From Burkholderiales bacterium GJ-E10 (GTDB lineage: Bacteria > Pseudomonadota > Gammaproteobacteria > Burkholderiales > Burkholderiaceae_F), in the NCBI GenBank assembly GCA_000828975.1, contig AP014683.1:248001-312000 (forward strand): a DNA stretch of 64,000 nucleotides, given 5' to 3'. Positions 29,879 through 37,914 of the stretch are shown here, one piece after another. A program made the position numbers and the translations under genes. How positions within the stretch are numbered: position 1 is the stretch's first letter; the number at the start of each line of letters is the position of its first letter. Under the pieces are notes generated by a model, which worked only from the letters and a program-made list of their open reading frames with translations, did no database searches and was not told the origin of the DNA.

Positions 29879-30667
29879 ATGCGTGACCTTGGCTGGTTGG
29901 CAGAGCGACGCGTTGTGGTGGTGATCGGCGGAGACGCCGAGCTTCAGCACGACTTGTCGAACGGCTTTCGCGAGCAGGGTCTCCGAGCCGAAGCCGTCGC
30001 CGACCTCGAAGGGGCGATCGCGCGCATCTTCGATCCGGACGTGCTACTGACTTGCGTCCCGCTCGACGCCCCCGGTTGGAGCGGGTTCGACATCCTGTCT
30101 CTGATCCGTTCGCACGAGCAGTCCCGGTCCGGAACCAGCGCTCCGGTCGTGGCAGTGGGGCGGCGCTGCCGTCCGGAAACGCGCGCACGCGCCCTGGCCG
30201 CCGGCTTCATATCCTGTCTGGGGGCGGCTGCGGTGCGCTCGTATCTGCTCGACGAAACCTTGTTGCGTGCCCGGACGTTGCGACCGCACCTCCACCGATA
30301 CACCCATTCGGAAGACCGGGATTCGATCGTTGCCCGTTTCCCGAGCGATTCCCACTCGGGGGGCGGACGGCATGCGATTCTCGGTCTGGCGCTCGCGATG
30401 GATTCCGGCGGCATCGATCTGCTGCAGCGCAGTCTGATGGCGGTGTACGAGGGCAAGGCGCAGGACGCGCTTGGCTCTACGGCCCAGTTGGGCGCCATCG
30501 CCCGGGGGACCGGTGCGAGCCGACTGGCAATCCTCTCGGATGCGATGGCGGCGTCGCTGGACGGCGGGAGGGACTCGATCGAGCGTTCGGTGATCCTGTC
30601 CCGCGTCGAACTGGATCGGGTGGTCCACACCTTGCGGGAAGAGGCGCTGCAGTTCTTCCCATCCTGA
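29879..30667 (+). CDS. Degenerate receiver plus Hpt-like helical domain, unknown function
   Basis: This 262-residue protein starts at ATG 29879; a longer in-frame ORF from 29699 lacks similarity. Residues 8-130 have the alternating strand/helix pattern of a response-regulator receiver (RRVVVVIGGDAELQHDLSNG, PDVLLTCVPL, PVVAVG). The phospho-acceptor aspartate is replaced (TC in LLTCVPL) and the first acidic pair is GD. The C-terminal part (about 165-262) resembles an Hpt helical bundle (QLGAIARGTGASRL where H-x-L-K-G-x5-G is expected), but the histidine is missing. It probably acts through protein contacts rather than phosphotransfer. No partner is adjacent. Confidence 0.55.
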   Translation: MRDLGWLAERRVVVVIGGDAELQHDLSNGFREQGLRAEAVADLEGAIARIFDPDVLLTCVPLDAPGWSGFDILSLIRSHEQSRSGTSAPVVAVGRRCRPETRARALAAGFISCLGAAAVRSYLLDETLLRARTLRPHLHRYTHSEDRDSIVARFPSDSHSGGGRHAILGLALAMDSGGIDLLQRSLMAVYEGKAQDALGSTAQLGAIARGTGASRLAILSDAMAASLDGGRDSIERSVILSRVELDRVVHTLREEALQFFPS

Positions 30668-30681
30668 TGCCGGATGCGCGC

Positions 30682-30709
30682 GATTCCATTCCAAAGATTC
30701 CATTCCAAA
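30682..30709 (+). repeat. 14-base tandem direct repeat upstream of the marR gene
   Basis: GATTCCATTCCAAA occurs twice in perfect tandem (30682-30695 and 30696-30709), about 130 bases before the MarR-family start. A TAGAAT -10-like hexamer follows at about 30734. The repeat could be a regulator binding site or an expandable tract. Confidence 0.6.
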
Positions 30710-30841
30710 ACTTGCCCTGCGACCGGGAGAAAACGGTAGAATGATTCGCGGTTATTCAGGCTTCCATTCAAGCCGCGCGGTGGGTACCAGGGCAGGATGT
30801 GCACCTGATTCAGGGGCGGTTCGGGACGATAGCGAGCACCT

Positions 30842-31342
30842 ATGGCAGAGGATTCACATCGACCGATGGACGATTTGTATGCCGGCCCCACGTTCCTGAT
30901 TCGCCGGGCTCATCAGATCGCCACGTCCGTATTCCAGGAGGCTTGTGCCGACCTGGATCTCACCCCGACCCAGTATTCCCTCCTGTTCGTGCTGCGCCAT
31001 CGCAATCCGGTGAGCCAGAACGAGCTGGGCCGGTACGCCTGCCTGGATCGCGCGACGACCAGCCTCGTCGTTCGCCTGCTGCGGGGGCGGGATCTGATTG
31101 CTGCGACGGACGACGCACGGGACAAGCGCAAGACCCTGCTGTCGCTGACCAGTGCCGGGCGGCTCCTGCTCGGACGCGCCGAACAACTCAGCACCAAGGC
31201 GAGCCGCGACCTGCTTTCGGTGTTCGACGAAGCGCAGGCGCGCACCTTCGTCGGTTTGCTGGATATCCTGGCGACCGGTCATGGCCGGCGCGATGTGGAG
31301 TACAAGGCCGAGACGGCCGGGGCCCGGTTCCGTTGGTCCTGA
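30842..31342 (+). CDS. MarR-family transcriptional regulator
   Basis: The 166-residue protein is a MarR winged helix: helices start FLIRRAHQIATSVFQEAC, the recognition region is LGRYACLDRATTSLVVRLL, and the wing carries DARDKRKTLLSLTSAGR (D-x-R-x4-L-T-x-x-G). MarR dimers usually repress transport or aromatic-catabolism genes and respond to small ligands. It is followed 49 bases later by glucokinase on the same strand. Its ligand and targets are not visible. The family has no catalytic residues to check. Confidence 0.9.
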   Translation: MAEDSHRPMDDLYAGPTFLIRRAHQIATSVFQEACADLDLTPTQYSLLFVLRHRNPVSQNELGRYACLDRATTSLVVRLLRGRDLIAATDDARDKRKTLLSLTSAGRLLLGRAEQLSTKASRDLLSVFDEAQARTFVGLLDILATGHGRRDVEYKAETAGARFRWS

Positions 31343-31391
31343 GCGATCTGGATGGGGTGCGCCCCGGGAGCGCCGTCACAGAGGAGATCTG

Positions 31392-32393
31392 ATGGATCCG
31401 CCGCGGCTTCTCGCTGACATCGGGGGCACCCGCGCAAGACTGGGCCTGGAAGTCGCGCCCGGACGGATCGAGGCCGTGGCGCTGCATTCCTGTGATGACT
31501 TCCCCGGCGTCGATGCCTTGCTGTCCGCATATCTGCGCGACCGGGGAAATCCGCCGGTTCGCCACGCCGCAATCGCAATTGCCAATCCGGTGGCGGGAGA
31601 CGCGGTGCGGATGACCAATCGGGACTGGTCGTTTTCCGTATCCGGCCTGGAGCGCGCGCTGGGCTTTTCCCGCCTGGTGGTGATGAATGACATGGTTGCG
31701 ATGGCGATGGCGTTGCCGCGTCTTGCGCCGGAAGAGCTGCACAAGGTCGGGGATGCCGGCGAGCCCTGCACCGGGGTGAAGGTCCTGCTGGGGCCGGGAA
31801 CCGGGCTGGGGGTGGGTGCGCTGGTGCCGATCTCCGCCGCCGCGGGTGGCGATGTTCCGGAAACCTGGATGCCGGTGGCAAGCGAAGGGGGCCACGTCAG
31901 CTTTGCGCCGGCGGACGAAACGGAGTGTCGCTTGCTGGCGGTGCTGTGGCGGCGCTTTTCGCATGTCTCCGCCGAGCGGATCGTCTCGGGCACGGGAATT
32001 CCGCTGCTGCATTCCGCATTGTGCGCGGTCAATGGGGTGCCGGAAGAGCCGGCGGCGACGGCGGAGGATGTCGTCGCACGGGCGCGGGCGGACGATGGAT
32101 CGACGGCTGCGCAGTGCCTGTCGGTCTTCAGTGCGATGCTCGGCGGCATTGCCGGTAATCTGGCGCTGGCATATGGCGCGCGCGGAGGGGTATACCTGAG
32201 CGGCGGGGTGATCCCGCGCCTGGGCGAACGGTTCGACGTCGCGGCGTTCCGCCGGCGGTTTGAAGCGAAAGGCCGCTTTGCGGCGTATCTCGCGGCGATC
32301 CCGGTGTGGCGGATGGCTGCGGGAGACGATGTCGCGCTGCGGGGAGCCGCCGCGGAACTGGATCGAGTTCTGCAATCCGCCCGCACCGCTTGA
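31392..32393 (+). CDS. glk: Glucokinase (ROK-independent proteobacterial type)
   Basis: The 333-residue sugar kinase phosphorylates glucose with ATP. It has the phosphate loop LLADIGGTRARLGLE at the N-terminus, MTNRDWSFS, VMNDMVAMAMALPRL with the catalytic aspartate, GPGTGLGVGAL, and SEGGHVSFAP, the bacterial Glk signature. ATG 31392 follows GAGGAGATCTG, a strong ribosome binding site. The upstream in-frame extension overlaps the marR gene and is rejected. A glucan phosphorylase is encoded at 60298, but that is too far away to be an operon. Confidence 0.92.
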   Translation: MDPPRLLADIGGTRARLGLEVAPGRIEAVALHSCDDFPGVDALLSAYLRDRGNPPVRHAAIAIANPVAGDAVRMTNRDWSFSVSGLERALGFSRLVVMNDMVAMAMALPRLAPEELHKVGDAGEPCTGVKVLLGPGTGLGVGALVPISAAAGGDVPETWMPVASEGGHVSFAPADETECRLLAVLWRRFSHVSAERIVSGTGIPLLHSALCAVNGVPEEPAATAEDVVARARADDGSTAAQCLSVFSAMLGGIAGNLALAYGARGGVYLSGGVIPRLGERFDVAAFRRRFEAKGRFAAYLAAIPVWRMAAGDDVALRGAAAELDRVLQSARTA

Positions 32394-32492
32394 ACTTCGG
32401 TTTCCCGCCTCCATCTAACTGCCTAGCGCGCATGTGCGCATGCCGCGTCCCCTTGGTTTGCAAGGGATTTTCCTGGAGGGAGTTTCCCAGCT

Positions 32493-33320
32493 ATGAAACG
32501 ATTTCTCGCCATGCTCGTCCTTGCGGCGGCGGCCGGCTTGTCCACGGTGGCCATGGCAGCCGATCCGACGCTGCATCAGGTTTATCAGGCCGTGCAGGAA
32601 GGCCGGCTCAACGATGCCCAGTCGATGATGACTCAGGTGTTGCACGACCATCCGGACAGTGCCAAGGCGCACTATGTCGAGGCGGAAGTGCTGGTTCGCA
32701 TGGGCCGCGCAGCCGATGCGCAGGATCAGCTCGGCCAAGCCGAGCGCCTGAAGCCCGGGTTGCCGTTCGCGCGGCCCGATTCCGTGCGCAGCCTGCGTGC
32801 CATGATCGCCCGCCAGACGGGCGCGGCGCCGGCAATGCTGACGCCGTCTTCGGCGGCCCCGGCCTCGCACTTCCCCTGGGGGATCGTCCTGATCGTCGGC
32901 GGCGCAGTGCTGCTGCTGGTGGTGTTTCTGCGTGGGCAGCGCTCCCGCCCGGTGGTCATGGTGCAGGGCGGGCCGGGTATGCCCGGTGGTGCCATGGGAC
33001 CGATGGGCGGGGGCTATCCGCCACCGGGGTATGGTGGCGGCGGTGGGTATCCCATGGGTGGGGGTGGCATGGGGTCGGGCATCGTGAGCGGCCTTGCAAC
33101 GGGTGCGGCCCTGGGGGCGGGCATGGTGGCCGGGGAGGCGCTGGCCAATGACTTGATGGGCCATCATGGGTCGGGCGCCAACCCCGCCCCGTTTGTCGAC
33201 AACGGTCAGCAGCCGGTTGCCTTCGACGACGGCGGCAGCGACTTCGGCGTGGCGGATGCCGGCTCCTGGGATGACTCGAGCGACCTTGCCGGAGGCGGCG
33301 ACGGCGGAGACTGGAGCTGA
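32493..33320 (+). CDS. Exported TPR protein with one membrane helix and a glycine-rich tail
   Basis: The 275-residue protein has a signal peptide (MKRFLAMLVLAAAAGLSTVAMA), about two TPR motifs (YQAVQEGRLNDAQSMMTQVL; AHYVEAEVLVRMGRAADAQDQL, each a helix pair), and a linker. A transmembrane helix follows (WGIVLIVGGAVLLLVVFL, about 129-148), then a Gly/Met/Pro-rich stretch, a glycine-zipper segment, and an acidic Asp/Gly tail ending DGGDWS. Gly/Ser/Asp tails of this kind occur in small membrane proteins of the YgcG/TPM sort, but I cannot assign a function. The ribosome binding site is GGAGGGAG. A strong terminator hairpin follows immediately. Confidence 0.75.
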   Translation: MKRFLAMLVLAAAAGLSTVAMAADPTLHQVYQAVQEGRLNDAQSMMTQVLHDHPDSAKAHYVEAEVLVRMGRAADAQDQLGQAERLKPGLPFARPDSVRSLRAMIARQTGAAPAMLTPSSAAPASHFPWGIVLIVGGAVLLLVVFLRGQRSRPVVMVQGGPGMPGGAMGPMGGGYPPPGYGGGGGYPMGGGGMGSGIVSGLATGAALGAGMVAGEALANDLMGHHGSGANPAPFVDNGQQPVAFDDGGSDFGVADAGSWDDSSDLAGGGDGGDWS

Positions 33321-33326
33321 TGCGCG

Positions 33327-33356
33327 ACGGCGCCCCGCATGCGGGGCGCCGTTTCC
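33327..33356 (+). terminator. Intrinsic terminator after the TPR/glycine-rich gene
   Basis: ACGGCGCCCCGC (33327-33338) pairs with GCGGGGCGCCGT (33341-33352), followed by TTTCC. The stem is perfect and very GC-rich but the T tract is short. TACAAT at 33359-33364, just after it, may be the -10 for tRNA-Lys. Confidence 0.7.
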
Positions 33357-33387
33357 GCTACAATCCGGCCCTCGGTTGATCGAGGTC

Positions 33388-33463
33388 GGGGGTATAGCTC
33401 AGTTGGTAGAGCAGCGGACTCTTAATCCGTAGGTCGTAGGTTCGACTCCTACTGCCCCTACCA
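33388..33463 (+). tRNA. tRNA-Lys (anticodon CTT)
   Basis: A 76-base cloverleaf is present. The acceptor GGGGGTA pairs with TGCCCCT allowing G-T pairs. The D-arm is GCTC..GAGC, the anticodon stem GCGGA/TCCGT has loop CTCTTAA, and the T-arm is GTAGG-TTCGACT-CCTAC. CCA is encoded at 33461-33463. The CTT anticodon reads AAG. Confidence 0.95.
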
Positions 33464-33470
33464 GAATCGT

Positions 33471-33495
33471 CGGCGCATTCGCGCCGCGTTTTCTC
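33471..33495 (+). terminator. Terminator of tRNA-Lys
   Basis: CGGCGC-ATTC-GCGCCG (33471-33486) is followed by CGTTTTCTCTT, a short GC stem with a T-rich tail eight bases after the tRNA. Confidence 0.65.
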
Positions 33496-33502
33496 TTCCG
33501 AC

Positions 33503-33913
33503 TCACGCTTTTCGGAGCGTGATCGTCCCGTCTTTCCCGCGTGTGAACTGCTTGGCGTTGATCGCCGCCGCAATGGCTTGGTATGCGGCACTCTTGAATC
33601 GCGCCTGTTCCGACGCCGGGAGATCCTTGTCATAGCCTTTCGCCGCCAGCAGGTGCCGGACGAGTTCGGCCTGCGACATCGGCTTCGTCAGGATCTTCTG
33701 GGATAGATCGAGCATCTCCCCGCGGCTGAACCACTTGCGGCGCGCGCCGACGACTTCCCCCTTGGCCGCGCGGCCACGCCGCAGCCCCGGGATCGTTTCC
33801 TGGTCGCCGTTGTGTTCCAGTGCGATGCGGATGATCTGCCCATTCACGTGGCTGAGTTCCTTGAGTAATTCTTCGCGCCGCTGCAGAAGAGACAGGATCT
33901 GAGACGTAGACAT
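33503..33913 (-). CDS. Small protein with coiled-coil N-terminus and possible winged-helix C-terminus
   Basis: I do not recognise this 136-residue protein. Residues 5-35 (ILSLLQRREELLKELSHVNG onward) form a heptad-rich helix like the dimerisation helix of nucleoid proteins. A basic linker follows (GLRRGRAAKGEVVGARRKWF). The last 65 residues (MSQAELVRHLLAAKGY..FKSAAYQAIAAAINAKQFTR..DGTITLRKA) have the helix-helix-wing pattern of HARE-HTH-type winged helices. This suggests a small DNA-binding or chromatin-associated protein, which is inference. ATG 33913 is chosen; the open frame further upstream has no similarity. It is divergent from tonB. Confidence 0.7.
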   Translation of the reverse strand: MSTSQILSLLQRREELLKELSHVNGQIIRIALEHNGDQETIPGLRRGRAAKGEVVGARRKWFSRGEMLDLSQKILTKPMSQAELVRHLLAAKGYDKDLPASEQARFKSAAYQAIAAAINAKQFTRGKDGTITLRKA

Positions 33914-34118
33914 GATTATTTCTTGGTAAGGAGTGGGGCCACGGGGACGATAGCAAAGATTCCCGGTGCCGGGTGCCTGCGCCGGGCGCGTGGCGGGGCC
34001 TTGGGTCGCGGATGCTGCCCGTGGACGCTTACGGGATGCCCGAATCGTCGCATGCCGCCCTGACGTCGCGAAGATGACATGTAGTCGTTCTGCCATATTT
34101 CAAGCATAGAATCGCCGG

Positions 34119-34760
34119 ATGGACTATGCACAGCAGCAACGAAATCCGGCACGGCATTGGTTGGGTCTTTCCTTCGTTGCGTTGTTGCACGTCGTGGTCA
34201 TCTATGCGCTCGTCAACGGATTGGCGCACAAGATCGTCGATGCGGTGCGCAAGCCGATCGAGACGGTGATCGTCAAGGAAAACACCCCTCCGCCTCCGCC
34301 TCCGGCCGCGCCGCCGCCGCCCAAGCTCGACGTTCCGCCGCCGCCGTTCGTGCCGCCGCCGGAAATCCCGATCGCGGTTCCGCCGCCGCAGCACGCAATC
34401 GCCCAGGTTGTCCACACGCCGCCGCCGAAGCCGGTTGCGGTTCGGCCGGCACCGGCGCGCCCGGTGCAGGTGGCCCGGACACGTCCGGCGCTGGATCGAA
34501 GTTCCTGTGCCACCACGGAACCGGATTACCCCATGTCATCGCGGCGCAACATGGAGGCCGGAACGGTCGTGTTGCGCATCGAGATCGGCACCAATGGCCT
34601 GCCGGCGCGGGTGGACATCGCGCGGTCGAGTGGTTATGAGCGCCTGGACGTCTCGGCGCGGGAGTGGATTTCCGGTTGTCGGTTCCGTCCGGCCACGGTC
34701 GATGGCAAACCGGTATTGAGTTGGGTGGCGCAGGCGTACACCTTCACGCTGCAGGATTGA
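34119..34760 (+). CDS. tonB: TonB energy-transducing protein
   Basis: The 213-residue protein has one N-terminal membrane anchor (about 14-38, GLSFVALLHVVVIYALVNGL), then a proline-rich periplasmic spacer (about 55-115, poly-Pro with Lys-Leu-Asp and Pro-Lys-Pro). The C-terminal TonB domain follows (EPDYPMSSRRNMEAGTVVLRIEI..VARSS-like IARSSGYERLD..FRPATVDGKPV). It carries ExbB/ExbD energy to outer-membrane receptors. The gene heads tonB-exbB-exbD-exbD-TPR. A TAGAAT hexamer ends seven bases before the ATG and no Shine-Dalgarno is visible, so the mRNA may be leaderless. Confidence 0.92.
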   Translation: MDYAQQQRNPARHWLGLSFVALLHVVVIYALVNGLAHKIVDAVRKPIETVIVKENTPPPPPPAAPPPPKLDVPPPPFVPPPEIPIAVPPPQHAIAQVVHTPPPKPVAVRPAPARPVQVARTRPALDRSSCATTEPDYPMSSRRNMEAGTVVLRIEIGTNGLPARVDIARSSGYERLDVSAREWISGCRFRPATVDGKPVLSWVAQAYTFTLQD

Positions 34761-34764
34761 GGAA

Positions 34765-35640
34765 ATGGGGAGCATGGGCATGTTCGGCATTCGGTTTGGG
34801 CGCGCCGCATCGGCGGCGCGGATTTTCGTGTTGGGCGCGGCATTTGTGTTGGGGGCCGCGGCGTGGACGCCCCATGCGGTGGCGCAGACCGCGCCGACCT
34901 CCGCAGAACCGACGGCGGTTGCCGCGCCCATGGCGGCGCCCGTGCCGGTCGCGGGCGAGCCCGGGAAGGTCGAGGTGGCGAATCCGTATGGCCTCGGCGC
35001 ACTGTGGAAAAACGGCGATTTCGTCGCCCGTGGCACCTTGTTCGTGCTGGCGGTGATGTCGTTCGGCAGTTGGTACATCCTGTTCACCAAGTTCTGGGAA
35101 CAGTTCAAGCTGCTCTCCGAAGCGACGACCGTGCAGAAGAGTTTCTGGACCGCCGACTCGATCGCGGCGGGGATGGAGGCGCTCAAACCGCAAAGCGCCT
35201 TCCGGTTCATTGCGCAGTCGGGGGTCGAGGCCAACAGCAGGCACGCCGGTCCGCTGATGGAGCGGATCGATCTCAATACCTGGATCTCGCTTTCCATCGA
35301 TCGGGCGGTGATGAACGTCCAGAACCGGCTGCAGGACGGCCTCGCGTTTCTCGCGACGGTGGGATCCACGGCTCCGTTCGTCGGATTGTTCGGGACGGTG
35401 TGGGGGATCTACCATGCGCTGACCGCGATCGGGATCGCCGGACAGGCGTCGATCGACAAGGTGGCCGGGCCGGTGGGCGAGGCGCTGATCATGACGGCCT
35501 TCGGTTTGCTGGTCGCGGTTCCCGCGGTTCTGGGATACAACCTCCTCGTGCGCCGGAACAAGGTTGCGCTCGAGCGGGTGCGGGCATTCAGTGCGGACCT
35601 GCATCTGACCCTGCTGGGCGGATCCGGAAAGGGCCTGTGA
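34765..35640 (+). CDS. exbB: ExbB (MotA/TolQ/ExbB proton channel)
   Basis: The ORF has 291 codons. The true start may be ATG 34780, which has GGGGAG upstream and gives a cleaner N-terminus. A signal-like hydrophobic segment and an Ala/Pro linker precede the channel domain, as in ExbB proteins with an N-terminal extension. The three membrane helices and conserved blocks are visible: FVLAVMSFGSWYILFTKFWE, LAFLATVGSTAPFVGLFGTVWGIYHAL (split at GST), and GEALIMTAFGLLVAVPAV. ExbB with ExbD converts the proton gradient into TonB motion. It lies four bases after tonB. Confidence 0.92.
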   Translation: MGSMGMFGIRFGRAASAARIFVLGAAFVLGAAAWTPHAVAQTAPTSAEPTAVAAPMAAPVPVAGEPGKVEVANPYGLGALWKNGDFVARGTLFVLAVMSFGSWYILFTKFWEQFKLLSEATTVQKSFWTADSIAAGMEALKPQSAFRFIAQSGVEANSRHAGPLMERIDLNTWISLSIDRAVMNVQNRLQDGLAFLATVGSTAPFVGLFGTVWGIYHALTAIGIAGQASIDKVAGPVGEALIMTAFGLLVAVPAVLGYNLLVRRNKVALERVRAFSADLHLTLLGGSGKGL

Positions 35641-35689
35641 TCTTGGTCCGCCCGGTTTCGTTGCGTGCTCGTCCGGACAGGGTTGCGGC

Positions 35690-36121
35690 ATGGCGATAAA
35701 TCTCGTGCAAGGCGAATCGGACGGCGATGACGTCGTCTCCGCGATCAACACCACGCCGCTCGTCGACGTGATGCTCGTCTTGCTGATCATTTTCCTGATC
35801 ACCATTCCGGTCGTCGTCCATACCGTTCCCGTCAACCTGCCCAAGGAGCGGAATCAGCCGCGCCAGATCAAGCCGCAAACGGTGACGATCACGGTTGACC
35901 GTGCCGGCGACGTGTTCTGGGGAGCCGTGCGGATGGCCGACAACGATGCCCTGCTTGTCCGCTTGAAGGCGGCGGCGGTGAAGATTCCGCAGCCGGACGT
36001 GCAGATTCGCGGTGACATGGACGCGCGCTACGAAGGAATCGGCAAGGTGGTGTTCGACTGCCAGCGCGCAGGCATCGCCAAGGTGGGGTTCGTGATCCAG
36101 CCGCCGGCGAATGGAGGCTAG
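35690..36121 (+). CDS. exbD: ExbD (first copy)
   Basis: The 143-residue protein has a cytoplasmic N-terminus with INTTPLVDVMLVLLIIFLI, including the essential aspartate in PLVDVML inside the single membrane helix. A periplasmic domain follows (VTITVDRAGDVFWG.., DVQIRGDMDARYEGIGKVV). It forms the stator with ExbB. The N-terminal acidic stretch (ESDGDDVVSAI) differs from that of the second copy six bases downstream. Confidence 0.92.
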   Translation: MAINLVQGESDGDDVVSAINTTPLVDVMLVLLIIFLITIPVVVHTVPVNLPKERNQPRQIKPQTVTITVDRAGDVFWGAVRMADNDALLVRLKAAAVKIPQPDVQIRGDMDARYEGIGKVVFDCQRAGIAKVGFVIQPPANGG

Positions 36122-36127
36122 ACGAAG

Positions 36128-36556
36128 ATGGCGATGCACCTTGGCGGCAGCGGCAACGACGACCAGGACGTGATGGTCGACATCAACACCACGCCGCTCA
36201 TCGACGTGATGCTGGTGCTGCTCATCATGTTGATCATCACGATTCCCGTGCAGTTGCACTCGGTCAACCTCGACATGCCGGTCGGGACGCCCCCGCCGCC
36301 GCCCAAGCCTCCGGTGGTGGTCAATGTCGATGTCGATTTCGACGGCACGATCTATTGGAACGGGCAGCCGGTGGCGGATCGAAATTCATTGGATGCGCTG
36401 CTGCAGGCTGCTGCCGCCGAGCCGGATCAGCCGGAAATTCATCTGCGGCCCAACAAGCTGGCGACCTACAAATACGTTGCCGAGGTGCTGGCATCGGCCC
36501 AGCGCCTGGGATTGACCAAGATCGGACTGGTGGGCAATGAACAATTCATGCAATAG
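36128..36556 (+). CDS. exbD: ExbD (second copy)
   Basis: The 142-residue paralogue has VDINTTPLIDVMLVLLIMLII with the essential aspartate kept. A proline-rich linker (VGTPPPPPKPPVVV) and the periplasmic domain ending LGLTKIGLVGNEQFMQ follow. Two ExbD proteins per cluster are known in TonB systems that energise several or specialised receptors. The last 20 bases overlap the start of the TPR gene. Confidence 0.92.
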   Translation: MAMHLGGSGNDDQDVMVDINTTPLIDVMLVLLIMLIITIPVQLHSVNLDMPVGTPPPPPKPPVVVNVDVDFDGTIYWNGQPVADRNSLDALLQAAAAEPDQPEIHLRPNKLATYKYVAEVLASAQRLGLTKIGLVGNEQFMQ

Positions 36557-37817
36557 CAAGCGTCGCGGGGTCTGGATTCGCGCCGGTGTCGTGTTGGCAG
36601 CGCTCGCGGGAACGCCGGTCTGGATGCAGGCACATGCCGAACCGGTATCCGCTGCCCCGGCGCAGCAGGCCGTTCGGGCCCAGGTGGGCGAACCGTTGCG
36701 GGCCGCGCAGCAGCTCGCCAAGGAGCGGCAGTTTGCCGCGGCGCGCGACAAGATCCGGGCGGCGAGCGCAGTGGCCGACCTGAGTCCATACGAACACTTT
36801 CTCATCGAGCGCGTGCGGGCATTCGTCGCCGCCAACAGCGGGGATGAAAAAACGCTGACGACCTCCCTGACGGCGGTCGTCGGCAGCGGGTTCCTCGCGC
36901 CGGCGGACCGGCTGCGGATGATGCGGGCGCTCGCCGGCACGTACTACCGCGAGAAGAATTACGATCAGGCGGCGCAGTGGGCGGATCGGGTTCTGCATGA
37001 CGGCGGCCCCGATCCGGCGATGCAGGATGTCGCCATCGATTCCCGCTATCTGCGCAAGGACTATGGCTCGGCCGTCCAGTCGCTGCAGCAAGTGCTTGCG
37101 GCCGACGCCGCGGCCGGGCGCACGCCGTCCGAGGCGCATCTGCAGCTGTTGCTCTCGTGTGAGGACCACCTCGGGAATCGCGCCGGGGCCGCGGATGCGC
37201 TCGACCGCCTGCTCGCCGCGTACCCCAAGAAGGCATATTGGCGCCTGGCCCTGGCACGGATCGAGAGCAATCCGAAATTCCCCGATCGTCTCGGCCTGGA
37301 TCTGCTTCGGCTGCGGTTTGCCCTGGGATTGCTGACGCAGGAATCGGATGCGATGACCATGGCGCAACTGGATCTGCAGGCAGGCTTCCCCGCCGAGGCG
37401 CAAAAGGTCGTGGATGCGGCCGTGGCCGGCGGCGTGTTCGGCAAAGGTCCCGGCGCCGCGCGGGAACGGCGTCTCGAGGCGCTGGTGAAAAAGGACCTGG
37501 CCGAAGATCGGCGGGACCGCGCAGGGGATCGAGTTGAAGCGAAGAAGGCCCACACCGGCGATGCCCTGCTCAACATCGGATTCAACGATGTCCTCAACGG
37601 CAATGGCGCGGTCGGGCTGGCGCGGATGGAGCGCGGATTGCGCCAGGGCGGTATCGCGCATCCGGAAGATGGGCGGTTGCATCTCGCCATCGCATACTGG
37701 ATGGCGGGCGACGACGCCAGGGCGATCGCCGCCTTCCGCCGGGTTGGCGGCACCGATGGCGCGGCCGATCTGGCCCGCCTGTGGGCGGTGCACGTTGCGC
37801 ACCCGCAGCGCGGCTAG
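36537..37817 (+). CDS. Exported TPR protein of the TonB cluster
   Basis: The 426-residue protein has a signal peptide (GVVLAALAGTPVWMQAHAEP) and helical repeats throughout (PLRAAQQLAKERQFAAARDKI; LAGTYYREKNYDQAAQWADRVL split at NY; LHLAIAYWMAGDDARAIAAF). TPR-like repeats of this kind suggest a periplasmic adaptor. TPR proteins encoded in TonB-ExbB-ExbD-ExbD clusters are known in other proteobacteria and are needed for some TonB functions, so a role with this complex is likely but inferred. Its start overlaps the second exbD by 20 bases. Confidence 0.8.
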   Translation: MNNSCNSKRRGVWIRAGVVLAALAGTPVWMQAHAEPVSAAPAQQAVRAQVGEPLRAAQQLAKERQFAAARDKIRAASAVADLSPYEHFLIERVRAFVAANSGDEKTLTTSLTAVVGSGFLAPADRLRMMRALAGTYYREKNYDQAAQWADRVLHDGGPDPAMQDVAIDSRYLRKDYGSAVQSLQQVLAADAAAGRTPSEAHLQLLLSCEDHLGNRAGAADALDRLLAAYPKKAYWRLALARIESNPKFPDRLGLDLLRLRFALGLLTQESDAMTMAQLDLQAGFPAEAQKVVDAAVAGGVFGKGPGAARERRLEALVKKDLAEDRRDRAGDRVEAKKAHTGDALLNIGFNDVLNGNGAVGLARMERGLRQGGIAHPEDGRLHLAIAYWMAGDDARAIAAFRRVGGTDGAADLARLWAVHVAHPQRG

Positions 37818-37914
37818 GAGTTTGCGCGGGCGTTTTCCCGCGCCGCCTTCCCGATGAGGGGCGCGCCCTCGCTACAATGCCGCGGTGAAGGGTACCCCAC
37901 TCCGCGGAGATGAG

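Noticed and set aside
34270-34440. CCG/GCC-rich tract as a DNA repeat element
   Set aside because: It encodes the proline-rich spacer of TonB.
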